Below are positions 22,236 to 31,640 of a stretch of 50,461 nt of DNA, piece after piece (the stretch's first letter is position 1; the number at the start of each line of letters is the position of its first letter). The position numbers were made by a program, and so were the translations under genes. The stretch comes from Fragilaria crotonensis (lineage: Eukaryota > Bacillariophyta > Fragilariophyceae > Fragilariales > Fragilariaceae), in NCBI GenBank assembly GCA_022925895.1, contig JAKSYS010000468.1, positions 1-50,461 of the forward strand, in the 5' to 3' direction. The notes beneath the pieces are model-generated. The model made no database searches and had not been told where the DNA came from. It worked only from the letters and a program-made list of their open reading frames with translations.

Positions 22236-22786
22236 AGTTTGCAAATTTGTGACCATTTGGGCGGCGGTTGTCAGAGTGAAACAGGGTACACGCCCAAGGG
22301 AAGAACACCCGACTTGAAACCGTGTTCCAAATAAGTGACCCAGGGAAGAACGCCCAACTTGCAAACTTGTTCCGAATTGAGGGACGAGATTCAAAAGGCA
22401 TAGTCGTGCAAATATGATAGTGCGTCCTCATCATTGAAGCCTAGATCTCCTAGTGCAGATGCAGGTTCAGACAGGGTTGCTTGTCTTGATAACTGTCGTC
22501 ATCTAAATCTAGGATCCACGACTCGGGCACGAAACGCGAACGAGTCTTGAATCATTTCGTCTACCCGGTAGCGCATGTGGGAGTTCATCAGAGAGTTTCT
22601 TAAATAGGCGATCGAGTTTGTACAATGATTCCACAGGGAGAATCAATTAACCAACCGTGTATGGTCCTACAAGAATCGCTACGCCTCCGAACAGAGCATT
22701 CCTCTCCTGGCGAGCCTGGTCGAATGCCACCTAACCAGCGCGGTATCGAACATTGAAGTTAATGGTCAACATTGAATCGCTTCGTA
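22236..22786. other. Upstream region of the subtilisin gene
   Basis: About 550 bp between the subtilisin ATG and the stop of the serine acetyltransferase homologue; both genes are on the minus strand. Two adjacent ~46-bp imperfect direct repeats lie at 22293-22338 and 22339-22384 (agggaagaac...cttg...gttcc), 58-149 bp upstream of the ATG. The reading frame runs open through them from a TTG codon, but there is no upstream ATG. I see nothing else. Confidence 0.5.
22293..22384. repeat. Two ~46-bp imperfect direct repeats upstream of subtilisin
   Basis: Units at 22293-22338 and 22339-22384 share cccaagggaagaac/cccagggaagaac, then an acttg-type core and gttcc. They fall just upstream of the proposed start, where transcription or 5'-UTR control elements could sit. 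Confidence 0.6.
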
Positions 22787-23932
22787 TTAAATGTCCTGAC
22801 TCTCCGTTGCGATCTTTCGCCACTCATCCATATACTTGAATCCCAAGTGACGACACAAGTCGCTACCGTTGAATTCCTCCTCCGTCAGGTCTCGATAGGA
22901 CTCTATGCGAGCTGGAACCCCTGAGACACGTGCAAGGAATGGTACTGGCTTGGTCACAATTGACTTGGGTGCGACAACTGCGCCGTCGCCAACGGATATG
23001 TTTCCTAGTACTGTTGCTCCGGGGTGCAGTATGACGCCATTTCCTATCTTTGGGTGACGATCACCGTTTTCCTTTCCAGTACCACCCAACGTGACTCCTT
23101 GCAGGATGCTAGTATCTTGACCCACCACTGCAGTCTCCCCGATGACAACACCGCCTCCTGTACTGAGGTATGTACCAGGCCCTATTACGGCGGCGGGATG
23201 AATGTCTGCAGAGAATTTCCGCGAGACAGTAGATTGCATATAATATGCCAGTCCTGACCTACCCGCTTCCCACAGCCGATGGCCGACTCGGTAGCAAACC
23301 AAGGCATGAAAGCCTTTATGGAATAGAATTGTGGTCATAATGTTGCCTGCGCTTGGACTGCGCATCGCCACGGCCATGATATCGCGCTCAATAGCCTTTT
23401 CGTCGTCTGGCGTCAGCGCGTCAAGGAAGAGATTTTTGATGGCAGTGGCGGGCATAAGCTCCGTCTCAATCTCATGCGAAATGTTGGTTACAATGGCTTC
23501 TAGAAGGGATTTGTGAAACAGAATCCCTTGATATAGCTGTGCCCCAGCATCCGGTTCTACAGTCAAAGCGTGTTGGGCCTCTTCTTTGGCTTGCTCCCAA
23601 AGGAGGTTGGAACGAGTTGTTGATTGAATCGACTCAAGTAGGGCATTCCATCGAAGCCGTGAGTCAAAGAGAGATGACACAGAGTCAAGCGTCAGGCTTG
23701 ACTCCAATGTGACATCCTCGTCAACACCATTTGTCTCACTTGTCAAATCGGACCAGGTGTTGCGGGTGCCATCGTGGATTGCAGGAAGCGCACGATTATA
23801 CACCTTGAAACGTACTGGGCAAACGGGCACAAACGCATGCAACTGAGCCAGCCAAGCCAAGGAGAGAATCGGCGGAAAGCGCCTCATCAATGCTGTGTGA
23901 GGTCGTAACTCGTTAGATTGTGGCCTTCGCAT
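22787..23932 (-). CDS. Serine O-acetyltransferase homologue, plastid-type, catalytic His replaced
   Basis: The family makes O-acetylserine from serine and acetyl-CoA, the first step of cysteine synthesis. The ORF has 381 residues with an ATG at 23932. The second Met (residue 16) begins MRRFPPILSLAWLAQLHAFVPV, a signal peptide with ASAFAP-like site LHAFVP, so plastid import is likely. An N-terminal helical SAT domain spans about 92-235. The left-handed beta-helix (about 243-345) contains ADIHPAAVIGPG, VVIGETAVVG, TLGGTGKENGDRHPKIGNG and SGVPARI. The Asp of the catalytic dyad is present (Asp243 of DIHP). The position fifteen residues on, His in LDHATG of bacterial enzymes, is Thr258 in LSTGGG. 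The C-terminus ends in Ile, which in SATs docks into O-acetylserine lyase. It may be inactive, regulatory, or have altered chemistry. Confidence 0.88.
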   Translation of the reverse strand: MRRPQSNELRPHTALMRRFPPILSLAWLAQLHAFVPVCPVRFKVYNRALPAIHDGTRNTWSDLTSETNGVDEDVTLESSLTLDSVSSLFDSRLRWNALLESIQSTTRSNLLWEQAKEEAQHALTVEPDAGAQLYQGILFHKSLLEAIVTNISHEIETELMPATAIKNLFLDALTPDDEKAIERDIMAVAMRSPSAGNIMTTILFHKGFHALVCYRVGHRLWEAGRSGLAYYMQSTVSRKFSADIHPAAVIGPGTYLSTGGGVVIGETAVVGQDTSILQGVTLGGTGKENGDRHPKIGNGVILHPGATVLGNISVGDGAVVAPKSIVTKPVPFLARVSGVPARIESYRDLTEEEFNGSDLCRHLGFKYMDEWRKIATESQDI

Positions 23933-24485
23933 CGAAATACGAGTTCTGGACAGTCGGTGAAAGAGATGACCTGACCGAATGCTGTCGCTGTAAGAGTGCC
24001 AGTGTTAAGGTAGACGTCAAGATGAAAATTCACAGATTGTCTATTGCCTATCTTTCACCACAGCGCTGATCGTCGTTCGCAATTCGTTGGGACTTCGACA
24101 TCGGGTGCTCTTGAACCTCAGCATTCGAATCGGCCTGGAGCCTGGAGGAGTGCCGAGAAACGCTTCCCTCGTTCCACCACAATGAAAAGTGGTACGGTGA
24201 AAGGACAGGCGACTGAGTTAAGTACAGCAAACAACGATAGACGAACTATATAACGGACGAGTTAGGATTGTGAGCCCATGTGTACTCCACGGGCCTTACT
24301 GTACTACTGGCTATTGCGCACTGTAGACCGTCTACCTTTTGTCAGTCCCCTCGAACTAAGATGGGCACGTTGGACATGTTAGGTCGCCAGAGTAGGTCAT
24401 GATCTGAACGCTGAGATTTAGCAAACACCACATGGGCATGCAAGGGAACCCTTAATAACCTTCGGACCTCGTCGGAGGGGGAACA
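23933..24485. other. Spacer with probable remnant of a second copia element
   Basis: 553 bp without a credible gene. The first part is the upstream region of the serine acetyltransferase homologue. The stretch just left of 24486 (on the minus strand tgatgttccccctccgacga...) follows directly on a copia RNase H tail, so it may be LTR or 3' non-coding sequence of that element. I could not define its end. Confidence 0.4.
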
Positions 24486-25385
24486 TCAAGCGTGATCAGT
24501 AATATCGTATAAGATGAGACCAACCAAATGATCCCTCTTCTGCCCACCCAGAATAATCTTAGTACATAGATCAGCGGGATTATCGTGTGTCGAGATGTGA
24601 GCGGTGATACATTCGCCCATGTCCAGAAATTGTCCCCGGACATCGCACACAGCCTGACAATTCAGGCCGAACTTCTTCTTTCTCGAGCACATGAATTTCC
24701 CTTGACTACATCCTATGTTGGAGCAATCTGTCTCGGAAGGCTTATGAGTCCAAATAAGAATGCCATCTATGGCCCCAGCACAGCACCGAAATCCAGCAGA
24801 TGACACTTCTGCAAAACCTGCAGCAATAGATCGCTGTTTCTCTTGGTCATCTGGGTATTTAATTTCAAATCTTGGATGCTGGTTAATAGCATCAACAACG
24901 TACCAGTAGCTGTTGATTGTGTCCGTATGACTGATGCCAAAAGTAGTCATAATGTCATATGTAGAACCGCCCGCAAACCATCGAATTGCGCAGGCAAGTC
25001 GGACATCGGGTGAAATGGGACCATTTGGGCAATACCTTGGAGCGCCTTTCGAGCCACATGCGGCAATGATATATGGACGAAGCAAGGCAGCAAGACGTCT
25101 AAAAGATGTATATGTCATTCGGTATGCCCTCCGGAAGTAGATTCTGCCAAGTTCTTTGTAAATGTCACTAACAGACCTTCGTCTGCGTGGTCGACATCGT
25201 CGCCGGACTGGGTTAGATAAAAGAGGATTTGGCATATTTCTTCGCAATCGTTGCTCAAGATTAGTGACATTTTGAACTACAACAGCTGCCGAATTCACGA
25301 CTATGTTCGAGACTGTAGCTGAATGTTGTAAGTCAATTGAGTATGACACTCTTCTTCTCCTTGCCTTATTGCGGTTGGCAGTCAT
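24486..25385 (-). pseudogene. Truncated PIF/Harbinger transposase fused to a copia RNase H tail
   Basis: A 299-residue ORF from the ATG at 25385. Residues about 1-255 resemble a PIF/Harbinger DDE transposase: a basic N-terminus, then FRRLAALLRPYI, CAIRWFAGGSTYDIMTTFGIS, and the first catalytic Asp in CCAGAIDGILIWTHKP (Asp207). The second is in NCQAVCDVRGQFLDMG (Asp248). The region that should carry the third acidic residue is gone. From about residue 259 the protein reads TAHISTHDNPADLCTK, GGQKRD, LVGLILYDI, which is the C-terminal end of a copia RNase H domain from a family different from elements A and B. The frame stays open across the junction near 24606-24617. This is most simply a copia insertion or deletion that truncated a Harbinger copy. 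A transposase with only two of three catalytic residues should be inactive. I found no terminal inverted repeats. Confidence 0.8.
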
Positions 25386-26043
25386 CTTTATTTCTTGTGA
25401 ACCAAAACGTTGTTATGTACGTGCATGTACTCCCCAACATCGATTTTCACGGGGAACTTGGGAGTTCTATACTTCAATGTTTTATTTTTTGTCTGGACTC
25501 TATGTACTATGTACTGCCCACTGACAAAAATCGAAGCCAGAATTATTTGGTTATGCGCCCTTGGAAACTTCGAAACTTGGATTGATTTTTTTTTTGTCTG
25601 GACAGGCCCTCAGGGTTCAGGGAACGCACCAATTTTGTCTTGTGCAACCAGTACAAGTACCTTGTACAAGTAGACTACGCTAGTAGTACTAGAGCTACCG
25701 CTAGAGTTCCTGTACTCAAGTCTATCGTATTCAGAATACTGAAGTACGAGAACTCGAGTACTCTACCGGTAGTACTTCTCAGTATTCCGTGTTCATGTGT
25801 TCATCTGTTCATCCTTCCAAAGCCCGAAGGAAACGATGAAAAGATATGCGCCCACACACCAACACTCGCACCACTCCTCACAACTTGGCGCCCGACTCCC
25901 GACTCGCGCCGCATTGCTCAAAATCTGAACACGGCATTGGATGAATGAAGAGATCCAGTTGATCCGTTCACATCTCAATAGTTCTTGCACAGGACAAGGC
26001 CGGACGTCCGTACCTCCTCGCTGGACCTTCAGTACACATACGA
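25386..26043. other. Upstream region of the exonuclease gene, GTAC-rich
   Basis: 658 bp with no gene recognised. About eight GTAC tetranucleotides lie within 25645-25780 (cagtacaagtaccttgtacaag and following). Two near-identical phrases of ttttgtctgg occur at 25487 and 25591. The rest is unremarkable. Confidence 0.5.
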
Positions 26044-27942
26044 ATGTGGAACAGTTGTATTCCTAGAGCCTCATTTCGAGCTGCAAGATACTCCGAGTAC
26101 GCGGTAATGTTTGTTGTGCTTGTGCTGCGCCAATCGCGAGGATTTGTTTCATCGTACGCGCGCCCGTCAGTCCGGACTTGGTTGGGAAGTGGTGGTCTTG
26201 ACACCGTCACACGATGTCTTTCCCATTCACGGCGTCTCGCTGAATTCGATGACATGTTCTTTGATAAACCGTCCTCAAAACCGAGGCCAAGACCCTCTCG
26301 GTCAGAATCAACAAATGATGACTTTGGTGGGTATGACTATGATCCGATGGATGATGACCCAGACGAATTAGACATTACCAGTTTCATAGAAGAAGACGAT
26401 GATGCTCCCCCTCAATCGTCGGCATGGGACACTACCACATCATCCGCCGAGGGTGGATTTGTTGCAGCCGGACTGGTGCCCCCACCGATTGTGCAAGAGA
26501 CTGAGTCCGATCCGTCGATGCCAATACTAGGGAATTTGGATGAACCAGCACCATTGAGGCGAGTCGAGATGATTGTTCCTCTAGATCGAGACGATTTGTA
26601 TCTGAAGACATCGAACAGTGGTTCCATGGATCTGACGGTTGATCAGCTACGCGAGAGATTGAAAGAGCTGGAGCAGAAGATATACGCGAAGAACGATGGA
26701 AAGAAGTTTAATATCAACAGTCCGAAACAAGTCGCGTTGGCTCTTTTTGGCGATGCTGAACAGTCTACCAACAAGGAGGCCTTGGAGGCCATGGGAGGAG
26801 CCGGTAATGTCTTGGCAGAAATGATAATTCAGTATCGACAACGAAAACAAGAAATCACCCGCATGGAACGCAAGGCAGCGGTTGCATCGAATGGAAAAAC
26901 TGTCACGGCCTTTTCGAAAACCGAAACAGATTCCCACGATCCGCTACTGCTTGTCGATGCGTCTGCGTACATCTTTCGAGCATACTTTTCCATGCCACCT
27001 CTCCACCGTACCGATGGCATGCCAGTCGGCGCTGTCATGGGATTTTGTAACATGTTAAATCGGTTAGTTCTGACGCGACTTTTGGCAGGCGAACGGCCTC
27101 GGCTCGTATTGGTTTATGACGCCAGTGGCACGAACTTCCGACACGACCTGTATCCCAAGTACAAGGCCAATCGTCTACAACGTCCCATCGACTTGATTCC
27201 CCAATTCGATCTGGTCCGTGAAGCTGCCACTGCCTATGGAATACCTGGTATGGAGGCGTCGGGCTTTGAAGCCGACGATGTTATTGCCACCTTGGCAACT
27301 CAAGCCTTGAGTGAAGGTATCGATACACACATTTTATCTGGAGACAAGGACTTAATGCAGTTGGTAACGCCTCCAGGCGTTGCCCCATACGTGCACATGA
27401 TTGACCCAATGAGTATGTCACGTGTAGACCACGACGTGGTCGTGGAAAAATGGGGTGTCCCTCCAGAGAAGATCGGGGATATCTTGGCTCTTGCAGGAGA
27501 TACAGCCGACAACATCCCTGGAGTTCCAGGGATAGGTCCAAAGATCGCAGCCTCCCTACTTGAGGAATATGGTTCACTTGAGGAAATTTTCCGGCATGTA
27601 GACGGGATTAAACAGTCGGCAAGACGAGAAAAGCTCATCGAGCACCAAGAACTAGCCTTGCTGTCGCGGAAGTTGGTAGAATTAGAGAGGGCCATCCCCT
27701 CAGATCGATTGAACTCCATTCCTTTGCCGATGACCAACGTTACTGATCTCCGCATGGAACCCCTAGATGGCGACCGACTCTTGGCGTTTTATCGTACCAT
27801 GGGGTTCAAAACGTTGCAACGACAAGTTAAGGATCGATTGGAGCAAAACGAAATCAAAACAAAGCGTCCAAAATCCTCGTGGAGCCAACGACCCAAAGCT
27901 CAGATTCCCGAGCCAAAAGAATACGAAGATGTTCCTTTTTAG
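26044..27942 (+). CDS. Organellar-type 5'-3' exonuclease (DNA polymerase I N-domain homologue)
   Basis: A 632-residue FEN-superfamily nuclease without a polymerase domain, like plant organellar exonucleases (OEX); such enzymes remove RNA primers or flaps. The ATG at 26044 is followed by a hydrophobic/basic leader (VMFVVLVLRQSRGFVSS) compatible with organelle targeting, then an acidic low-complexity stretch (residues about 70-140). A helical region with ELEQKIYAKNDGKKFNIN (about 205-230) resembles the segment that precedes nuclease domains in polymerase I-type proteins. The exonuclease domain spans about 300-600 and keeps its acidic metal ligands: Asp305 (LLVDASAYIFRAYF), the YDASGTNFR region, Asp411-Asp412 (EADDVIATL), Asp434 and Asp436 (SGDKDLMQL), Asp486 and Asp489 (GDTADNIPGVPGIGPKIA). 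The helix-hairpin-helix is intact. The ORF is uninterrupted. Only 30 bp separate its stop from that of the convergent channel gene. Confidence 0.92.
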   Translation: MWNSCIPRASFRAARYSEYAVMFVVLVLRQSRGFVSSYARPSVRTWLGSGGLDTVTRCLSHSRRLAEFDDMFFDKPSSKPRPRPSRSESTNDDFGGYDYDPMDDDPDELDITSFIEEDDDAPPQSSAWDTTTSSAEGGFVAAGLVPPPIVQETESDPSMPILGNLDEPAPLRRVEMIVPLDRDDLYLKTSNSGSMDLTVDQLRERLKELEQKIYAKNDGKKFNINSPKQVALALFGDAEQSTNKEALEAMGGAGNVLAEMIIQYRQRKQEITRMERKAAVASNGKTVTAFSKTETDSHDPLLLVDASAYIFRAYFSMPPLHRTDGMPVGAVMGFCNMLNRLVLTRLLAGERPRLVLVYDASGTNFRHDLYPKYKANRLQRPIDLIPQFDLVREAATAYGIPGMEASGFEADDVIATLATQALSEGIDTHILSGDKDLMQLVTPPGVAPYVHMIDPMSMSRVDHDVVVEKWGVPPEKIGDILALAGDTADNIPGVPGIGPKIAASLLEEYGSLEEIFRHVDGIKQSARREKLIEHQELALLSRKLVELERAIPSDRLNSIPLPMTNVTDLRMEPLDGDRLLAFYRTMGFKTLQRQVKDRLEQNEIKTKRPKSSWSQRPKAQIPEPKEYEDVPF

Positions 27943-27972
27943 CCTCTTAACTGTGAAAAAGTAGCGATCTAT

Positions 27973-29103
27973 TCACAATTCTTTTCGTTCGCTGCTGGTT
28001 ATCGTTCTAGCATGATCGAAGTTCATGGCGGACAGTAGAGTGGTTAGCTGATCTATCTTGGTTTCCAACCTTGCAATTTCCTGGCGGTGATGCGCTTCGT
28101 TGTGCGCCATGGCATCGCTGGTCAAATGTTGCATCTCATCCACATGCTTCGTCATTTCTTGAGTTTGAATCGCTGCCACGGCGTCACAAATAACAGCAAT
28201 GATGAGATTGACAACGATAAAGGTCGAAACCACAATGAAGAACAGTACGGGAACCCACGCCCACCAATATTTTTGCATCAACTCCTTCGTAATAGTTGAC
28301 CAACTATCCAAGAACATGAATTGCAGCAGAGTGAATGTTGTTTTGTCCAGTCTAGAAAAGTAGTCTTGTGACGTGTAGCCTTCTTCATAGGTTGTCTTGA
28401 ATATTTCTGTAAACAGGACTGCAAAGACAAAGTAAATCAGGAAGAGGAGCATAAAGATGGCGAACATGCGAGGCATGACATTAATAAGAGCTCCAACCAA
28501 ATCCTTCATCTCTTTCATTTTGGTAATCACACGAAATGTGCGGACCACGCGGAAGGCTCGAAATACGGAGAGGGCCTCCGACGCCCAGGAAAGGATCACC
28601 ACCATGAAATCGAAGAGGAGCCAGCCATCTGAGAAGAAAGATGGGCCGTAATAAACAAGATGTAGAAGCAACTCAATTGTGAAGATGGTGAGAAACAGCA
28701 CATCCATAACATCAAAGGCGCCTTGGATTGAAGGGTCGTCGGAGACAAAGTCAAATGTAGCAACCGCCATGAGAATGCTATTCAAGGCAATGAAAACTAA
28801 AATGCCTCGCTGAAAAATGCTGTGGTTGACCACGATGCCACAATATGTGTGAATGTGAGAAAAAAGGTTCTCATCACATGGTGCCTGAGTTGTCTCTTGA
28901 TACACCTTCGACGGTTCCGGATTGTTGCCACTACCGTCATTGGTCAAAACGTAATCATTATCGAACGGCCTACCGTTCATCGAGGCCTGCGAATGATTAA
29001 TTTGGTGTTGATTGGTTTGATGGAGAAGGCGCAGCATTGTTGATCCAGGACGGGAGACACAATTTGCTTGAGTAACGTCATGCACAAATAAACAACACTG
29101 CAT
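27973..29103 (-). CDS. Single-domain voltage-gated cation channel (EukCat/BacNav-like)
   Basis: 376 residues from the ATG at 29103; a longer open frame upstream begins only with TTG. There are six membrane segments: S1 about 100-118, S2 127-150, S3 160-175, S4 with arginines every third residue (Arg182, 185, 188, 191 in FRAFRVVRTFR), S5 210-235, S6 283-306. The pore loop between S5 and S6 reads TLLQFMFLDSWSTI, with Asp266 at the position of the selectivity acidic residue. One domain implies a homotetramer, as in bacterial NaV channels and the diatom EukCat families that carry Na+/Ca2+ action potentials. Ion selectivity cannot be read from sequence alone. The C-terminus carries a probable coiled coil (about 334-361, heptad-like EIARLETKIDQLTTLLSAM). 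Copia element B sits 134 bp upstream of the ATG, so it may affect expression. Confidence 0.92.
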   Translation of the reverse strand: MQCCLFVHDVTQANCVSRPGSTMLRLLHQTNQHQINHSQASMNGRPFDNDYVLTNDGSGNNPEPSKVYQETTQAPCDENLFSHIHTYCGIVVNHSIFQRGILVFIALNSILMAVATFDFVSDDPSIQGAFDVMDVLFLTIFTIELLLHLVYYGPSFFSDGWLLFDFMVVILSWASEALSVFRAFRVVRTFRVITKMKEMKDLVGALINVMPRMFAIFMLLFLIYFVFAVLFTEIFKTTYEEGYTSQDYFSRLDKTTFTLLQFMFLDSWSTITKELMQKYWWAWVPVLFFIVVSTFIVVNLIIAVICDAVAAIQTQEMTKHVDEMQHLTSDAMAHNEAHHRQEIARLETKIDQLTTLLSAMNFDHARTITSSERKEL

Positions 29104-29232
29104 GTGGAGTTGGCGACAGCTCTGGCTAAAGGCAACCAGTTCGCGCCGGAACAAAACAACAGAGGGTCACGTGTTGCCTCTAATTGGCGAACGTGCGTGA
29201 AGTGTAAGGGCTACTATCTCTCATCAGATGTA

Positions 29233-29237
29233 CCAGT
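29233..29237. repeat. Target-site duplication of copia element B, left copy (CCAGT)
   Basis: CCAGT directly before the 5' LTR; the partner is at 37290-37294. Confidence 0.85.
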
Positions 29238-29817
29238 AGTCAAGGTACAGCAGCTGACAGCTGTTATTGTGCCGTTATTGACGTTGAAATTTCGTCCCCG
29301 CCAGCTGAGTCCCATCCGGCTTTGGATACGAAGATTCTCACGCCAACTGTATACGGCGAATCGCCAGTACGAAAACTACAGTTGTCCCGGACTGCTTTCC
29401 GCCCTCATAACCTCCTTTTCTACAACACCAATTTGTCCACATTAACCCAGTGCAATTCAACTGCAATTTCCTTCATGTGCCAACTAATTTCCAACATGTG
29501 TCCTCATCATGTTGGCTAAGTCTGGCCATGTTGCAACAGTTGTTGCGACTGTCAATTCGCCGACGGCGGAGTTGGAGCTGACATTTCAATGCCCTTATCA
29601 GTGGGATGAAGGCTTTGAATGTTCACTCCCACAACCCTCTAACTTCAAAGTAGATCGGCAAGATTCAATCGGACCTGGATTGAATTGGTTCCTTCAAAGT
29701 GAAACCTAGAAATAAGCTCATAAGTTAAACAACACTAGAATTAAAAACTCTACGTTTGACCGAACCCGGATTTCTACGAACTAGTACGCAGCCTTGATCA
29801 CGCCGTGTACTTCGACT
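29238..29817 (+). repeat. 5' LTR of copia element B
   Basis: 580 bp, matching 36701-37289. The differences I see are short gaps (ttccttc/ttcccttc, tgtcctc/tgtccctc, aacttcaaag/aacttcgcgaaag, ttcaaag/ttcaaaag), with no clear substitution. That pattern suggests a recent insertion plus consensus indels. Confidence 0.92.
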
Positions 29818-30061
29818 GGTTATTTTCGCCCAATAATAAGACTTACCCTCTAACGCACTTTCCTCTCCGGCAAGCTCGTTTCAAGTTCCTTTCCAAGGAA
29901 GCTACGCTCAGCGTCAAGGCAGGTCTCCTCCGGCGATCCTGCGACAGCCCCACGTCTTCCCAAGACTAGGCTGATTCATTGCTCTCTGCCAACTCGAGTA
30001 CGCAGTCAGCAATCTGTTGAGTGGTTGAAGATCTGCTTTCCAAGCCAAGACTCCAATCATC

Positions 30062-31640
30062 ATGTCGGTTCCACCATCTGAAGGCTCTACGTCCCCGACG
30101 AATCTTCCAGACGAACCTGTTGTTGGAATCCTCGGGACTGCTGTCGAAGGCCGCGGCAATCCAGAAGGATTCGAGATCTCCGATCCTGTCGACGTTCGCC
30201 TCACCGAGGCAATCGCTCAAGCCAGGACTCTTGCTACTGATGAAGAGTCTGTCTTGGAGTTCCCAACTCCAATGACTGCCCCAGTGGAGCTCCCAGCTCC
30301 TTCAAGCTCCAAGCCTCTTGTTCCCCTCATTGGGGAATCACTTTGGTGACCAAGGATGAATGGTCTGCTTGGACAGGTGGAAAGCCCAACCACACCTGGA
30401 CAGGTTTGGATGGCTCCATTGCTCTCCTAGAGCACACCTCTCCCAACCAGCTCCGCCCTGTCTATGTTTCTGCAGCCCAGAAGGGCTACAACTTCAGGAG
30501 AACTGGGCACAAGATCTCCTTCAAGCCAAGTGATGATTTGATCAGCTTCCAGAATGTTGTCTGGGATCATCTCAAGGACACTGGCATGGACTCCATTGCT
30601 TACCTCAGGGACCCAACTGACGACGCCAAGATGACTAACGTTATCAAGGCTCACGCCAGGTACACGGTCCAGTCGGCAAAGTTGTTGGCGGAAGCTCAAG
30701 TTCAACGCTACGACAAGTATGACCGGACCAACGATATGGCAGCCAGGACCTATTTGCTTGCTTCACTCTCTACTGAGCTAAGCAATAAGGTGACTGAGAA
30801 GTTGGATGATTCTGATTCCTTCCCAGTTGTTTGGCTCCAGTTCCTCAAGTCCATCCAGTCCACCTCCATTGAGAGGTTTGAAGATCTCAAGGCCATCATC
30901 AAGGCCAGGCTCCCAAGTCAGTACTCTGGAGAGAACCTTGAACAATTGGCAGCTCACTTTCGCAAGGATGCAAATGAGTTGACAACTGCTGGCCAGTATG
31001 ACCACAACCTCACTCTGGCCATGCTCAAGATCTTTCTTTTGGCTGGTGGTTCTGGCAATGAGGACTTCCGCTTCCCCCTGAGATCTGTCAAGCAGAACTT
31101 GGAGCAAGCTCTTTTGGACATTGGATTCAAGGACAAGGAAGCTGCCAACCTTCACATGCAAGTCAACAAGCTGACCTACAAGGACATCTGCGCTCACGCA
31201 GAGGATGCCTACAGGACGCTCTTTGACAGGAAGGAGTGGCCACCTGCACGTCACACTCGCGACTCCAAGGCTCCACCAGCTGCATTCGGAAACATGGCAA
31301 CTCCAATCACCAGAGCTGAGGTACTCAATCTCATTCAGTCCAAGACCTCCACCAACGGTGCCGGACTTGCCAAGAAAGGAGTCTGCCACAAGTGCAACAA
31401 GCCTGGACACTGGTCGCGTGAATGCCCAGAGAACAAGGGCAAAGGCAGGAATGGGAATGGCAATGAAAGACCAAAGGATGTCAAGTCCTGAAGTCTACTC
31501 CTCCTCCATCTGGAGCACCTCAAGTCAAGCAAGCCAACGGAAAGGCTTTCAACTGGTGCGCAAGCTGCAAGCGTTGGACCACTACGCACGCAACGGCAAC
31601 GCACACTGGTGTCAAGAAGAGCTCTGAGGGCCCTCAAGGT
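30062..31640 (+). pseudogene. Copia B gag with CCHC knuckle
   Basis: Begins at the ATG at 30062 (MSVPPSEGSTSPTNLPDEP), preceded by a 244-bp leader. A frame change near 30330 joins the acidic N-terminal piece to the open stretch 30343-31491 (DEWSAWTGGKPNHTWTG onward). That stretch contains the CCHC knuckle CHKCNKPGHWSREC near 31384-31425. A one-base loss near 31488 (gtcctgaagt here, gtcctggaagt in element A) creates a stop. The region beyond it, in another frame, still encodes the second cysteine/histidine site (C-x2-C-x6-H-x4-H) near 31555-31610. The protein would form the virus-like particle core and bind element RNA. Confidence 0.85.

Noticed and set aside
29104..29154. 17-residue extension of the channel N-terminus
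   Set aside because: It would need a TTG start; the ATG at 29103 is preferred.
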